From positions 1-64,000 of the forward strand of contig NZ_BMMS01000005.1 of the NCBI RefSeq assembly GCF_014646055.1: 64,000 bases of DNA, in the 5' to 3' direction. This document shows positions 42,117 through 51,885 of this stretch, piece after piece. Source of the stretch: Wenjunlia tyrosinilytica (GTDB lineage Bacteria > Actinomycetota > Actinomycetes > Streptomycetales > Streptomycetaceae). A model generated the notes under the pieces. It was not told the DNA's origin. It saw only the letters and a list, made by a program, of their open reading frames with translations, and made no database searches. The position numbers and the translations under genes were made by a program. Positions within the stretch are counted from its first letter, which is position 1; each line of letters opens with the position of its first letter.

Positions 42117-45100
42117 GTGGCACGACGGATCAGACCGCTCCGAACGGCCCTCGCGGCCCTGACCTCGCTCGTCCTGATACCTCTCGCGGGCGGCACCGCG
42201 CTCGCCCGGACCGCCCCCATCGACAACGACAGGCCGACCGCCGCCGAGCGGAAGATCGAACCCAAGCTCCTCGACCGGCTCGAGGACGGGAAGAAGTCCG
42301 TCTTCTGGGTGTACCTCGACAGCGCCGCCGACCTGGACGCGGCGTCGAAGGCCAAGACCAAGGCGGACAAGGCCCGTTCCGTCTACAAGGCCGAGCGCGA
42401 GCACGCCGAGCGCACCCAGAAGGGGTTGCTGAAGACCCTGGAGCAGGCAGGGGTCGAGCACACCTCCTACTGGATCGTCAACGCCGTACGCGTCGTCGGC
42501 GGCGAGGCAATCGCCGACAAGCTCGCGCGACGCTCCGAGGTCGCGCACATCGACGCCGAGGACCGGGTGCGGATCCCCGAGCCCCTCGACGGCAGGACCG
42601 AGAACACCACGAACGCCGTCGAGTGGAACATCGACCGGATCAACGCCCCCAAGGTGTGGGAGCAGTTCGGCGTCCGCGGCGAGGGCGTCGTGGTGGCCAA
42701 CATCGACACCGGCGTCGACTACCAGCACCCGGCCGTGGACGACCAGTACCGCGGGCGAGGTGCGGACGGCACCTACGACCACGCCTACAACTGGTTCGAC
42801 CCCGCCCATGTCTGCCCCACCGCCGCGCCGTGCGACAACAACGACCACGGCACGCACACCATGGGCACGATGGTCGGCGACGACGGCGCCGACAACAAGG
42901 TCGGCGTGGCGCCGGGCGCCAAGTGGATCGCCGCCAAGGGCTGCGAGTCCAGCTCCTGCTCCCAGGCGTCCCTGCTCGCCGCCGGGCAGTGGGTCGTGGC
43001 ACCGACCGACCTCAACGGGCAGAACCCGCGCCCCGACCTCGCCCCGGACATCGTGAACAACTCCTGGGGCAGCACGGTGTTCAACCCCTGGTACAAGGAC
43101 GTCGTCGCCTCCTGGCGGGCGGCCGGCATCTTCCCGGCCTTCTCCAACGGCAACGCGGGCCCCGGCTGCAACACCAGCGGCTCGCCCGGCGACTACGGCA
43201 GCACCTACAGCTCGGGCGCGTTCGACATCAACAACGCGATAGCGAGCTTCTCCTCGCGCGGCGCGGGTGACGGCGGCGGCATCAAGCCCAACATCGCGGC
43301 GCCCGGGGTGAACATCCGCTCGTCCGTGCCCGGCGGCGGCTACGACTCGTTCTCCGGAACGTCGATGGCCTCCCCGCACACCGCGGGGTCCGTGGCGCTG
43401 CTGTGGTCGGCCTCCCCCGCCCTCCAGGGCGACGTGGCACAGACGCAGGCCCTGCTGGACCAGACGGCGATCGACGTCGACAACACCTCGTGCGGCGGCA
43501 CGGCGGCGGACAACAACGTCTTCGGTGAGGGCAGGCTCGATGTGCTCGCCGCCGTGCAGGCCGCCCCGCGCGGTCCGCTCGGAGTTCTGAAGGGCACGGT
43601 GACCGCCGCGGGCTCCCCCGTCGCCGGGGCCAAGGTGGTGGCCGACGGGCCCATCGACCGCACCACCAGCACCGCCGCCGACGGCACCTTCACCTTCCCG
43701 GTCCTGTCGGTCGGCGACTACGCGGTGGCCGTCACCAAGTTCGGCTACACCAAGGGCTCGGGCGATGTCACGGTGACCGAGGGCGCCACGACCACCAGGG
43801 ACTTCGCCATCGAGCAGGCTCCTTCGGCGAAGGTCACCGGCACGGTCTCCTCCGCGGCCGGACCCGCCTCGGGCGCCACCGTCACGGTCAAGGACACCCC
43901 CGTGACCGCCACCGCCGACAACGCCGGCCACTTCGAGGTGACCCTGCCGCTGGGCACGTACGACCTCGACGCCACGCACCCCTCGCGGTGCGTGACCGCA
44001 GGGACCAAGCACCTCGACGTCACCGCCGACACCACGGCCGACATCTCCCTGCCCGACCGGCTCGACACCTACGGCTACGCCTGCGCGGCGGACCCGAAGG
44101 CCTTCGTCGCGGGGGAGAAGAAGCTCGCGCTGGCCGGAGACAACACCACGGAGAAGGTGGATCTGCCGTTCCCGGTGCCGCTGTACGGCAAGAGCTACAC
44201 CTCGGCGTGGATCAGCACCAATGGCTCGGTGAGCTTCGCCGGGGCCCAGACCTCCGACATCAACGGCTCCATTCCCAGCACGGGTACGCCCAACGCGGCG
44301 CTCTACCCCTTCTGGGACGACCTGATCATTCCGGCGACCGGCTCCGCGGTGCTCACGGGCGTCGTCGGGACCGCGCCGCACCGGGCGTTCGTCGTGGAGT
44401 GGCGGGACGCGGCCCACTGGTCGGCGCAGACCGACAAGTTCACCTTCTCGGCGGTGATCGGCGAGGACGGCCGGGTCTCCTACCACTACAAGGGCACGAC
44501 GGGAGTGGGCCTGAAGGCCGGGGCCAGCGCCACCATCGGTGTGGAGAACGCCGAGGGCACGGACGCCTTCCAGTACTCCTTCAACACAGCGGTGCTCAGC
44601 GACGGGCTGTCCATCGCCTTCCGCACCACCAAGACCGGTGTGGTGCGCGGGCAGGTCCTCGACGCCAACGACGGCAAGGGCGTCGAGGGAGCCACGGTCT
44701 CCGTGGGCTCGGGCGCCTCGGCCGACACCGCGACCACGAGCGCCGACGGCGGCTACATCGTGCAGAGCCGCTCCGGCGACCTGCCGGTCCATGTCACGGC
44801 CCCGGCCTACCAGCCGTCCGACGGCACGGTGAGCGTCAAGGCCGGTGACGTGGTGGCGCTCACGCAGTCGCTGAAGACCGGCAATGTGGCGGTGTCCAAG
44901 AAGTCGTTCGAGGTGGTCGTCCCGGCCGGTGAGAAGCGCACGCGGGCGTTCGAGCTGTCCAACTCCGGCCTGGACACGCCGTTCACGGTCACCGAGGACG
45001 CGTCGTGGCTGTCGGTCACGCCGTCCGACGGCACCCTGGCCACGGGTGCCAAGAAGGCCGGCGCGATCTCCGTGGACACCTCGGGACAAAAGCCCGGCGC

Positions 45101-45671
45101 GGTGCTCACCGCGGATGTGAAGGTCGCGTCCCAGAGCGGGCGTTCCCCCGTGCTCACCGTTCCGGTCAAGGTCGTCGTGCCCCGCTACCAGGCCGCCATC
45201 GACACCGGATCGGCCGGGAAGGCGGTCGTGGACGCTCTCGGGGACACCTGGAAACCCGACCAGAAGTACTCGGCGGGTTCCTACGGGTACCAGGGCAACT
45301 CGAGCACCAGGTCGACCAGTCGGCCGATCACGGGCACCGACGACCCCAAGCTGTACCAGAACTCCCGTGAGGGCATGTACGAGTACCGGTTCGACAACGT
45401 CCCCAACGGCACCTACACGGTGGAGCTGGACTTCGCGGAACTGGCCACCGCACGGCCGAACAAGCGGGTCTTCGACGTCCTCGCCGAGGGCACCGAGGTG
45501 CTGCCCTCCCTCGACATCGCGCTCGAGGCGGGCTCCTACGCGGCCGTGCACCGCGGCTACACCGTGACCGTGGACGACGGGGTGCTCAACGTGCGCTTCG
45601 TCGCCCACACCGGGTACGGCAAGCCCGTCGTCAACGCTCTGCGGGTGACCGAGCGCCCCGACAAGAGCTGA
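42117..45671 (+). CDS. Large secreted S8 (subtilisin/bacillopeptidase F-like) protease
   Basis: The protein is 1184 aa. A signal peptide (ALAALTSLVLIPLAGGTALA) and an I9-like propeptide (to about residue 150) precede the catalytic domain. The triad reads VANIDTGVDYQHP (Asp), NNDHGTHTMGT (His) and FSGTSMASPHTAGS (Ser). Three carboxypeptidase-regulatory-like or Ig-like domains follow, with a nidogen-like beta region (GSVSFAGAQTSDING, LYPFWDDLIIP). The C-terminal end is malectin-like (YEYRFDNVPNGTYTVELDFAE). It should be exported and self-processed. The GTG at 42117 has AGAGGAG upstream. The next gene is its probable regulator. Confidence 0.93.
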   Translation: MARRIRPLRTALAALTSLVLIPLAGGTALARTAPIDNDRPTAAERKIEPKLLDRLEDGKKSVFWVYLDSAADLDAASKAKTKADKARSVYKAEREHAERTQKGLLKTLEQAGVEHTSYWIVNAVRVVGGEAIADKLARRSEVAHIDAEDRVRIPEPLDGRTENTTNAVEWNIDRINAPKVWEQFGVRGEGVVVANIDTGVDYQHPAVDDQYRGRGADGTYDHAYNWFDPAHVCPTAAPCDNNDHGTHTMGTMVGDDGADNKVGVAPGAKWIAAKGCESSSCSQASLLAAGQWVVAPTDLNGQNPRPDLAPDIVNNSWGSTVFNPWYKDVVASWRAAGIFPAFSNGNAGPGCNTSGSPGDYGSTYSSGAFDINNAIASFSSRGAGDGGGIKPNIAAPGVNIRSSVPGGGYDSFSGTSMASPHTAGSVALLWSASPALQGDVAQTQALLDQTAIDVDNTSCGGTAADNNVFGEGRLDVLAAVQAAPRGPLGVLKGTVTAAGSPVAGAKVVADGPIDRTTSTAADGTFTFPVLSVGDYAVAVTKFGYTKGSGDVTVTEGATTTRDFAIEQAPSAKVTGTVSSAAGPASGATVTVKDTPVTATADNAGHFEVTLPLGTYDLDATHPSRCVTAGTKHLDVTADTTADISLPDRLDTYGYACAADPKAFVAGEKKLALAGDNTTEKVDLPFPVPLYGKSYTSAWISTNGSVSFAGAQTSDINGSIPSTGTPNAALYPFWDDLIIPATGSAVLTGVVGTAPHRAFVVEWRDAAHWSAQTDKFTFSAVIGEDGRVSYHYKGTTGVGLKAGASATIGVENAEGTDAFQYSFNTAVLSDGLSIAFRTTKTGVVRGQVLDANDGKGVEGATVSVGSGASADTATTSADGGYIVQSRSGDLPVHVTAPAYQPSDGTVSVKAGDVVALTQSLKTGNVAVSKKSFEVVVPAGEKRTRAFELSNSGLDTPFTVTEDASWLSVTPSDGTLATGAKKAGAISVDTSGQKPGAVLTADVKVASQSGRSPVLTVPVKVVVPRYQAAIDTGSAGKAVVDALGDTWKPDQKYSAGSYGYQGNSSTRSTSRPITGTDDPKLYQNSREGMYEYRFDNVPNGTYTVELDFAELATARPNKRVFDVLAEGTEVLPSLDIALEAGSYAAVHRGYTVTVDDGVLNVRFVAHTGYGKPVVNALRVTERPDKS

Positions 45672-45714
45672 CGGCACGCCACCGGGCGCACTGCCCGCAC
45701 CGGCGGGGGAATCA

Positions 45715-45748
45715 GGGCCCGCTCCGCGTTCCGGCGTGGAGCGGGCCC
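45715..45748 (+). terminator. Hairpin terminator after the protease gene
   Basis: There is a perfect 11-bp stem (45715-45725 with 45738-45748) around a 12-nt loop, starting 43 nt after the stop codon. Confidence 0.75.
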
Positions 45749-45758
45749 ACTGCGTCAT

Positions 45759-45776
45759 GGGCCCGGATTCGGGCCC
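45759..45776. promoter_or_regulatory. Palindrome upstream of the TrmB/LuxR-type regulator
   Basis: GGGCCCG-GATT-CGGGCCC, arms of 7 bp, lies 32 nt before the regulator's ATG. It is a candidate operator for autoregulation, or a second small hairpin after the protease terminator. Confidence 0.45.
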
Positions 45777-45807
45777 AACGGACGCCGGGCTGCGGCAAGA
45801 TCGCTCC

Positions 45808-46806
45808 ATGGAACGCCCCAACGGTTCGCTGCTCGGGCTCGGACTCGGCGAGGACGACGAACGGATCTACCGGCTGCTGGTCGCCGGGGGCCCGGCCACC
45901 GCGGCCGAACTCGCGCAGAGCGCCCGCCTCGAAGCGGACGCCGTCATCCGCTCGTTGGAGCGGCTGCACGCGCTCGAACTCGCCACCGAGGACGAGGACG
46001 ACCCCGGCCGCACCCGCCCGACCGCGCCGCACACCGCCCTGGGCGACCTCGTCCGCTTACGCGAGCACGAGCTCAACCGGGCGCGGACCGCGCTCGAGGA
46101 GCTCACCGCCGTCCACCGCCACCGGGTGGTGAGCACGGGTCCCGACCAGGCCGAGGCGGTCCTGGGTTCGGACGAGGTGGGCCGCTGGGTCCGCCACCTT
46201 CAGGACGCCGCGGGCCTGGAGATACGCGCCTTCGTCAAACCCCCTTACGTCGCGGTCGGCCCCGGGCAGAACACCGCGGGAGAGATAGCGGTGCTGGAGC
46301 GGGGAGTGCGCAGCCGGGTGCTGGTGGAGCGCCCCGTGCTGGCCGATCCGCGTGCCCACGGTGAGCTGGTGGCCTCGCTTGAGCGGGGGCAGGAGCTGCG
46401 GGTGGCGAGTGAGCTGCCGGTCAAGCTCCTCATCGCCGACCGGGCGCTCGCGCTGGTCTCACTCGACGCCCCTCCCGAGGGCAGGGTCGGCGCGCTGGCG
46501 GTACGGTCCGGAGGACTGCTGGAGGCACTGATCGCCCTGTTCGAGCAGACCTGGGACCGGGCGGCGAGGGTCCGGCCCGACCTCGGCACCGACCCCGGAC
46601 TGCCGCTGCCCGCGGATGTGCCGGACCCGGTGGACCAGCGGATCCTCAACCTCCTGCTCGCCGGGCACACCGACGACGCGGTCGCGGGCCAGCTCGGTAT
46701 GGGGCGCAGGACAGTGCAGCGCAGGCTGCGTGCGCTGATGGACGCCGCCGGGGTCACCAGCCGGATCCAGCTGGGCTGGCACGCCCGCGACCGGGGCTGG
46801 CTGTGA
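45808..46806 (+). CDS. TrmB/LuxR-type transcriptional regulator
   Basis: The protein is 332 aa. The N-terminal TrmB-like winged helix is DERIYRLLVAGGPATAAELAQSARL. The middle sensor domain has VLVERPVLADPRAHGELV. The C-terminal LuxR-like HTH is DPVDQRILNLLLAGHTDDAVAGQLGMGRRTVQRRLRALM. This two-HTH layout is common beside S8 proteases in Streptomyces, so control of the upstream protease is plausible but inferred. The ATG at 45808 suits the family start; a longer frame from 45736 crosses the palindrome and is rejected. Confidence 0.82.
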   Translation: MERPNGSLLGLGLGEDDERIYRLLVAGGPATAAELAQSARLEADAVIRSLERLHALELATEDEDDPGRTRPTAPHTALGDLVRLREHELNRARTALEELTAVHRHRVVSTGPDQAEAVLGSDEVGRWVRHLQDAAGLEIRAFVKPPYVAVGPGQNTAGEIAVLERGVRSRVLVERPVLADPRAHGELVASLERGQELRVASELPVKLLIADRALALVSLDAPPEGRVGALAVRSGGLLEALIALFEQTWDRAARVRPDLGTDPGLPLPADVPDPVDQRILNLLLAGHTDDAVAGQLGMGRRTVQRRLRALMDAAGVTSRIQLGWHARDRGWL

Positions 46807-46876
46807 CCACCGGCGACCCGCGGGGACGGCGACCTATGGGACGGCGCCCTGCGGGACGGGGATGCCCGGCGCCGGT

Positions 46877-47410
46877 CTACCAGACGTCGCCGTCGCGCCA
46901 GTCGCAGGTGAGCTCCCCCGACAGGTCCATGGGGACGGCGGGCGCGAAGACGTAGATCCCGCCGTCCTCGTCCGCGGTGCGGATGACGCCGCCGGGCGTG
47001 AGCGCGAAGGTCGGCCCCTGCCACCGCCGCCAGCCGCGCGAGGCGTAGAAGTCCGCGGCCTCGTCGCTGGCGCCGAGCGCACCGAGGTCGTAGGCGCCGC
47101 GCACCACGCGCTCCAGCGCCTCCATCAGGGCCGCGCCGTACCCGCGTCCACGCCGGTCCGCACGCACACCGACGCCCTCGACATAGCCGGTGCGCAGCGC
47201 CCTCCCGCCGTACAGCAGCCGCCGCTGGACCAAGGACGCGTGCCCGATCAGCTCGCCGCCCTCCCACACCAGGGCGTGCACCCCGCCCAGGGCGTGCTCC
47301 CAGTCGTGGTCGGTCATGTCCGGTGCGAAGACGTCGTCGAGGAGGGCTCGGGCGGCCTTGAGGGTGGCGCTGTCCAGGTCGGCGGTGTGGGCGGTGCGTA
47401 CCTCGGTCAT
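46877..47410 (-). CDS. aac(2'): Aminoglycoside 2'-N-acetyltransferase-like GNAT
   Basis: The protein is 177 aa. It closely follows the AAC(2') pattern: HTADLDSAT, DWEHALGGVHALVW, QRRLLYGGRALRTGYVEGV, VRADRRGRGYGAALM (acetyl-CoA loop), FYASRGW and the terminal LTCDWRDGDVW. Chromosomal AAC(2') enzymes in mycobacteria and actinobacteria acetylate the 2'-amino group of aminoglycosides; a cell-wall or other natural substrate has been suggested. Actual resistance cannot be inferred. The ATG at 47410 has GAGGA 8 nt upstream. It stands alone. Confidence 0.85.
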   Translation of the reverse strand: MTEVRTAHTADLDSATLKAARALLDDVFAPDMTDHDWEHALGGVHALVWEGGELIGHASLVQRRLLYGGRALRTGYVEGVGVRADRRGRGYGAALMEALERVVRGAYDLGALGASDEAADFYASRGWRRWQGPTFALTPGGVIRTADEDGGIYVFAPAVPMDLSGELTCDWRDGDVW

Positions 47411-47480
47411 ACCGGCCATCCTCGCAGGCGGCGGGCACGAGCGGGCGGCCCTGCCGTACGGGCGTCCGGCGGTACCGGGA

Positions 47481-50480
47481 CTACCCCGTCGGCACCGTGA
47501 CCCGAGCGGTGGAGCCTCGTCTGCCGCGCGTCACGCTGAGCTGGGTGGGGATGCGCTGGCGCAGCTCGGGAACGTGGCTGACGATGCCGACGGTGCGGTC
47601 GCGTTCGCGCAGGGTGTCCAGGACGTCGAGGACGTTGTCGAGGGTGTGCGGGTCCAGGCTGCCGAAGCCCTCGTCGATGAAGAGCGTGTCCAGCCGGATG
47701 CCCCCGGACTCGTGCGCGACGACATCGGCGAGCCCCAGCGCGAGGGCGAGGGAGGCGAAGAAGCTCTCGCCGCCGGACAGGGTCGCGGTGTCGCGGGTGG
47801 TGCCGGTCCAGGCGTCCACCACCTGGAGGCCGAGGCCCGACCTCTTGGTGCCCGAGGCCCGCTCGTCGGAGTGGACGAGGGTGTAGCGGCCGCCGGACAT
47901 GCGCTCCAGACGGATGCTGGCGGCTGCCGCGACCTGTTCGAGCCGGGCGGCCAGGACATAGGACTCCAGGCGCATCCGCAGGGCGTTGTCGGAGCCGCCC
48001 GAGGCGAGGTCGGCAAGGCGGCGGGCGGTCGCGTGGCGCTCCAGGAGCGGGGCGACCTGACGGGCCTGGACGGCCAGCTTGGCGCTGATCGCGTCCACCT
48101 CGTCGCAACGGGTCCTGGCCGCGGTGGCCGAGGCGGTCGCCGTGCGCAGCCGCGCCGTGGCGGACTCGAGTTCGCTCTGCGCCGCCCCGGCGTCGACCCG
48201 CGCTTCCGCGGCCGCCGCGGCGAGTTCGGGATCGGCGAGCGCGGCACGCGCCGCCCCGAGTGCCGCGCGGTGGTCGTCCAGGCGCCGCTGGAGGTCTCTG
48301 CGGGCGCCGTCGTCCAGGAGGGCGGCCGAGACGTCGGCGGGGGCGTCGAACCCGGAGTCATGGGCGGCGGCCAGCGACCGCGCCCGGGCCTGCTCGGCGC
48401 GGTCCCTTGCCTCGGCCGTGGTCCGGGCGGTCTCGGCGGCGGCGGCGTACCGGTCGGCGACAGCGCCGAGCCTCGCGGTGCGGGCGGAGATGCTGGGATC
48501 CGCACCCCGGGCCTGCTCCAACACGGCTGCCAGACGACGCCGTTCACGGTCCAGATCCTCGATGCGGGCGGTGCGGGCGGCCACGAGTTCACCGGCCTCC
48601 CGCTGCACGGCGAGGCGCTTGGCGTGTTCGGCCTCCAGCCACTCCATGTGCTGGCGGGCCGCGACGGCCGAGGCGGCCTGCTCCTGCGCGGTGGCGTGCT
48701 CCTGGGCAAGGCGCTCCGCGAGGTGTTCGAGCTCGGCCGCGGACGCGCCGCCACTGGCCGCCTTCGCCGCGGCCGAGCGCTCAGCGAGCCGCCGCAGGGT
48801 GTCCCCGGCCGCCTCGTGCGCCAACTCCAGCTCCCGGAAAGCATTCTCGGCCGCTGCCTCGTCGTCGCTGGTCACCCGGTCCGGAGCTGGACTGGCCGGC
48901 CGGGGATGCTCGGTCGAGCCGCACACCTCGCACGGCATGCCGTCCTCCAGGTGCTCGGCCAGCTCGGCGGCCATCCCGTTCAGACGCCGCTCGCGTACGT
49001 CCAGCCACTGTGCGCGGGCGTCGGCGGCCCGGTCCCGGGCCGCGCGCCTGCGCTCCGTGGCGTCGGCGAGCTCGGCGTCGAGGCGGCCGGCCTCGCGGGC
49101 GGCGTCCCGCTGTCCCCTCACCGTGCCGAGCTGGTCGGCGAGTTGGGTGGTGCGATGGCCCGCGGCACGGGCGTCCTCCAGCCGTCGCGCTGCCTCGGCC
49201 TGCCGGTCGGGCCAGTCCTCGAGCCAGCCGGACGCCTCGTCCCTGCGGGCCTGGGCGTCGTCGACGTCGGCCTGAACCCTTTCGCGCTCCGCCCGGCCGC
49301 GGGCGTACGCCTGCTCGTCGGCGGCCGCGCCCTCCAGGCGCACCAGCTCCTGGCGGATTCGGTTTTCGGCCTCGGCGAGTTCACCCGCACCGGACACCGC
49401 GAGCCCACGGTCGTCCAGGGCCCGGCGGGCGGCGCTCTCACGTGCCGCGGCCTGCTCGTACTCGTGCCGCGCCGACCGGGCCAGCTCCAGCAGAGGGGCC
49501 ACCGAGGCCGCCTCACGGGCCCGTTCGAGCCTTTCGGCGAGCCCCGCCAGTTCCTCGGTGGCGGACTCCAGGCCGCGGGCGTGCTCCTGAGCGCGGGCGT
49601 GGCGGGTCTGACGGTCCGCCAGGCTCTGTGCCCGCTCCAGCCCTCGGGCCGCCCGACGGTGCTGTGTCTCGGCCTCGGCCAGGGCGATGCGCGCGTGTGT
49701 GAGGCGTTCCCTGGCGTCGGCACGGCGCACAGCGGCGCCGACGAGGCAGTCCTCGACCAGCTCGGGCCAGGAGGCGAAGCTGTCGGCCGTGGGAGCGGCG
49801 TCAGCGGTGCCCGCGGCCTGATGCAGACGGTGGATGGTGTGCAGGACCTCGTCAACGGCGGCGCGGGCCTGGGCCTCACTGGCCCGGCGCCGGCCCGCGA
49901 GCCACTTCTCGACCTCGCTGAAGCGGCTGGTGTCGAAGAGCCTGCCGAGCACGGCGGCGCGCTCGCCCGCGTCGCCGCGCAGGAATTTCGCGAAGTCCCC
50001 CTGCGGCAGCAGCACCACCTGGCAGAACTGCTCGCGGCTCATCCCCAGCAGCCGGGTGATCTCCGCACCGATCTCCTGGTGGTTGGCGCTGACGGGCGAC
50101 CAGCCGGGGCCTGGCCCCGCCTTCCACTCGCGCAGCAGCGTGCCGGCCTTCTCCTGCGTCAGACCGCTGCCGGTCCTCTTCGGCCGCATGTACGCGGGCC
50201 GGCGGGTGATCTCCAGACGGCGGCCGCCGACGGTGAGGTCGAGGACGACCTCGGTCCTGACGGCGACAGCGGCGTGGTCGCTGCGCAGGGGGTTGCCCTG
50301 GCGGGCGCCGGGCACCGATCCGTACAGGGCGAAGCAGACCGCGTCGAGGATGGAGGTCTTCCCGGCGCCCGTGGGGCCGTGCAGCAGGAAGAGCCCTCCG
50401 GTGGCGAGGGCGTCGAAGTCGATCCGCTCGGTGCCGGCGAACGGGCCGAACGCGGTGACCTCGAGACGGTGCAGCCGCAT
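47481..50480 (-). CDS. sbcC: Nuclease SbcCD subunit C (SMC-like ATPase)
   Basis: The protein is 999 aa. The N-terminal ABC half has MRLHRLEVTAFGPFAG and Walker [15 protein letters not shown] long Ala/Arg/Glu coiled coil is broken near residue 530 by the zinc-hook motif CEVCGS. The C-terminal half has LSGGESFFASLALALGLADVV and the Walker B/D-loop LFIDEGFGSLD. With SbcD it forms the Mre11-Rad50-like complex that opens hairpin and blocked DNA ends. Its ATG overlaps the sbcD stop by one base (TGATG), so the genes are coupled. Confidence 0.95.
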   Translation of the reverse strand: MRLHRLEVTAFGPFAGTERIDFDALATGGLFLLHGPTGAGKTSILDAVCFALYGSVPGARQGNPLRSDHAAVAVRTEVVLDLTVGGRRLEITRRPAYMRPKRTGSGLTQEKAGTLLREWKAGPGPGWSPVSANHQEIGAEITRLLGMSREQFCQVVLLPQGDFAKFLRGDAGERAAVLGRLFDTSRFSEVEKWLAGRRRASEAQARAAVDEVLHTIHRLHQAAGTADAAPTADSFASWPELVEDCLVGAAVRRADARERLTHARIALAEAETQHRRAARGLERAQSLADRQTRHARAQEHARGLESATEELAGLAERLERAREAASVAPLLELARSARHEYEQAAARESAARRALDDRGLAVSGAGELAEAENRIRQELVRLEGAAADEQAYARGRAERERVQADVDDAQARRDEASGWLEDWPDRQAEAARRLEDARAAGHRTTQLADQLGTVRGQRDAAREAGRLDAELADATERRRAARDRAADARAQWLDVRERRLNGMAAELAEHLEDGMPCEVCGSTEHPRPASPAPDRVTSDDEAAAENAFRELELAHEAAGDTLRRLAERSAAAKAASGGASAAELEHLAERLAQEHATAQEQAASAVAARQHMEWLEAEHAKRLAVQREAGELVAARTARIEDLDRERRRLAAVLEQARGADPSISARTARLGAVADRYAAAAETARTTAEARDRAEQARARSLAAAHDSGFDAPADVSAALLDDGARRDLQRRLDDHRAALGAARAALADPELAAAAAEARVDAGAAQSELESATARLRTATASATAARTRCDEVDAISAKLAVQARQVAPLLERHATARRLADLASGGSDNALRMRLESYVLAARLEQVAAAASIRLERMSGGRYTLVHSDERASGTKRSGLGLQVVDAWTGTTRDTATLSGGESFFASLALALGLADVVAHESGGIRLDTLFIDEGFGSLDPHTLDNVLDVLDTLRERDRTVGIVSHVPELRQRIPTQLSVTRGRRGSTARVTVPTG

Positions 50481-51640
50481 CAGCGCGCCCTCCCGCCGTC
50501 GGCGGTCATCCGTACGGCGGCGAAGGCGTCGCGCAGGAGTTCGTGTTCGTCGGCCTCGGCGGGGCGTCCGCGCACATGCTGTATGAAGTCGAGGCCGATC
50601 TGGGTGTCGTCACGGCCGCGCAGTCTGGAGCTGTAGGTGACCGAGTCGCCGGAGCGGCCGTCGGTCTCCGGGTCGAAGGTGAGCTGGAGAGTGCGCGGGA
50701 AGCGGCGGCGCAGCCGCGACATGGGGTCCCGGGGGCGGACGGGATCGGTGAGCGTCACCTGGACCCAGGCGTCGGCGTGCCGCTCGAGCCGGGGGTCGTC
50801 GAGCAGTTCCTCCAGTCGGCCGCGCAGGCGCGCGAGCGGTCGGGGGACGGGGCAGTCCAGGCGCCGGGCGTCGGGGCGGCCCTCCCCGTCGAGGTCGATC
50901 AGCCACATGGACTTGCGGTGGGCCGCCTCGGAGAAGCTGAACGCCAGCGGAGAACCGGAGTAGCGGATGCGCTCGGTGATGGTCTGGGCTCCGTGCAGAT
51001 GCCCCAGCGCCACATAGTCGACACCGTCGAAGACGGAGGCGGGGACGTCCTGGATGCCGCCGACGGTGATGTCCCGCTCGCTGTCGCATCCGGTGCCGCC
51101 GACCACGAACGCGTGGGCCAGCACGACGGAACGGGTCCCCGGCCGTCGTGCCAGGTCGGCGCGGACGCGGTCCATGGCGGCGCCGAGGACGGCGGCATGA
51201 CCGGCCCGCTCGACCCCGAACACCTCGCGGACCAGGGTGGGTTCGAGATAGGGGAGGCCGTAGAAGGCGATGTCCCCGAATTCGTCGGCGAGCAGCACCG
51301 GCGCACTCGCGGCGGCGGGATCGGTGCGCAGATGGATTCCGGCGCGGCCGATCAGTCCCGCGCCGACGCCGAGTCGAGGGGCGGAGTCGTGGTTCCCCGA
51401 GATCAGTACCGCCTCGACATCGATCTCGGCGAGCCGGTGCAGTACCTCGTCGAAGAGGGCGACGGCCTCCAGCGAGGGCAGCGCCCGGTCGTAGACGTCT
51501 CCCGCCACGAGCACCGTGTCCACGTCCTCCGCCCGGGCCACCGCGACGAGGTGGTCGAGGAAGGCACTCTGCTCGGCGCGCAGGCTCATCCCGTGGAATG
51601 TACGTCCGAGATGCCAGTCGGAGGTGTGCAGGAGACGCAT
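50480..51640 (-). CDS. sbcD: Nuclease SbcCD subunit D (Mre11-like exonuclease)
   Basis: The protein is 386 aa. The metallophosphoesterase motifs are visible: TSDWHLGRTF, AGDVYDRALPS, SGNHDSAPR, VLAHAFVVGG and ALGHLHGAQ. The C-terminal capping domain ends DEHELLRDAFAAV. It provides 3'-5' exonuclease and hairpin endonuclease activity with SbcC. The first methionine MRLLHTSDWHLG fits the family start. It is the first gene of the sbcD-sbcC pair. Confidence 0.95.
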   Translation of the reverse strand: MRLLHTSDWHLGRTFHGMSLRAEQSAFLDHLVAVARAEDVDTVLVAGDVYDRALPSLEAVALFDEVLHRLAEIDVEAVLISGNHDSAPRLGVGAGLIGRAGIHLRTDPAAASAPVLLADEFGDIAFYGLPYLEPTLVREVFGVERAGHAAVLGAAMDRVRADLARRPGTRSVVLAHAFVVGGTGCDSERDITVGGIQDVPASVFDGVDYVALGHLHGAQTITERIRYSGSPLAFSFSEAAHRKSMWLIDLDGEGRPDARRLDCPVPRPLARLRGRLEELLDDPRLERHADAWVQVTLTDPVRPRDPMSRLRRRFPRTLQLTFDPETDGRSGDSVTYSSRLRGRDDTQIGLDFIQHVRGRPAEADEHELLRDAFAAVRMTADGGRAR

Positions 51641-51816
51641 GATCCCCGACCTTAACGGCAGCCACGGACACCTCGTGCGCAAACCCCCGACATGCCCTTC
51701 GAAGCAGTGGTCGAGAGGTGTCGCGTGCCGGGATGGCCTACGCCGCAGGGGAGTTGGGAGGTTCTTGGCTGTCGGGGGGCGCCGGGCGGTGGGGTGGAGT
51801 CCATGCAAAGGCGTCC

Positions 51817-51885
51817 GGTCACCTGAAAGACCGGTCACGTGAAAGAAGAGTCACCTGGAAGGAGAGTCACCTGAAAGAAGGGTCA
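51817..51885. repeat. 15-16 bp tandem repeats at the end of the Ada-AlkA gene
   Basis: About four copies of GGTCACCTGAAAGAA-like units run leftward into the gene. The last unit supplies the TCA complement of its TGA stop (51883-51885). Confidence 0.8.

Noticed and set aside
41406-45821. Upstream extension of the CDF frame to 1819 codons
   Set aside because: The part beyond 41405 is antisense to the S8 protease with shadow composition. The CDF family start and RBS are at 41405.
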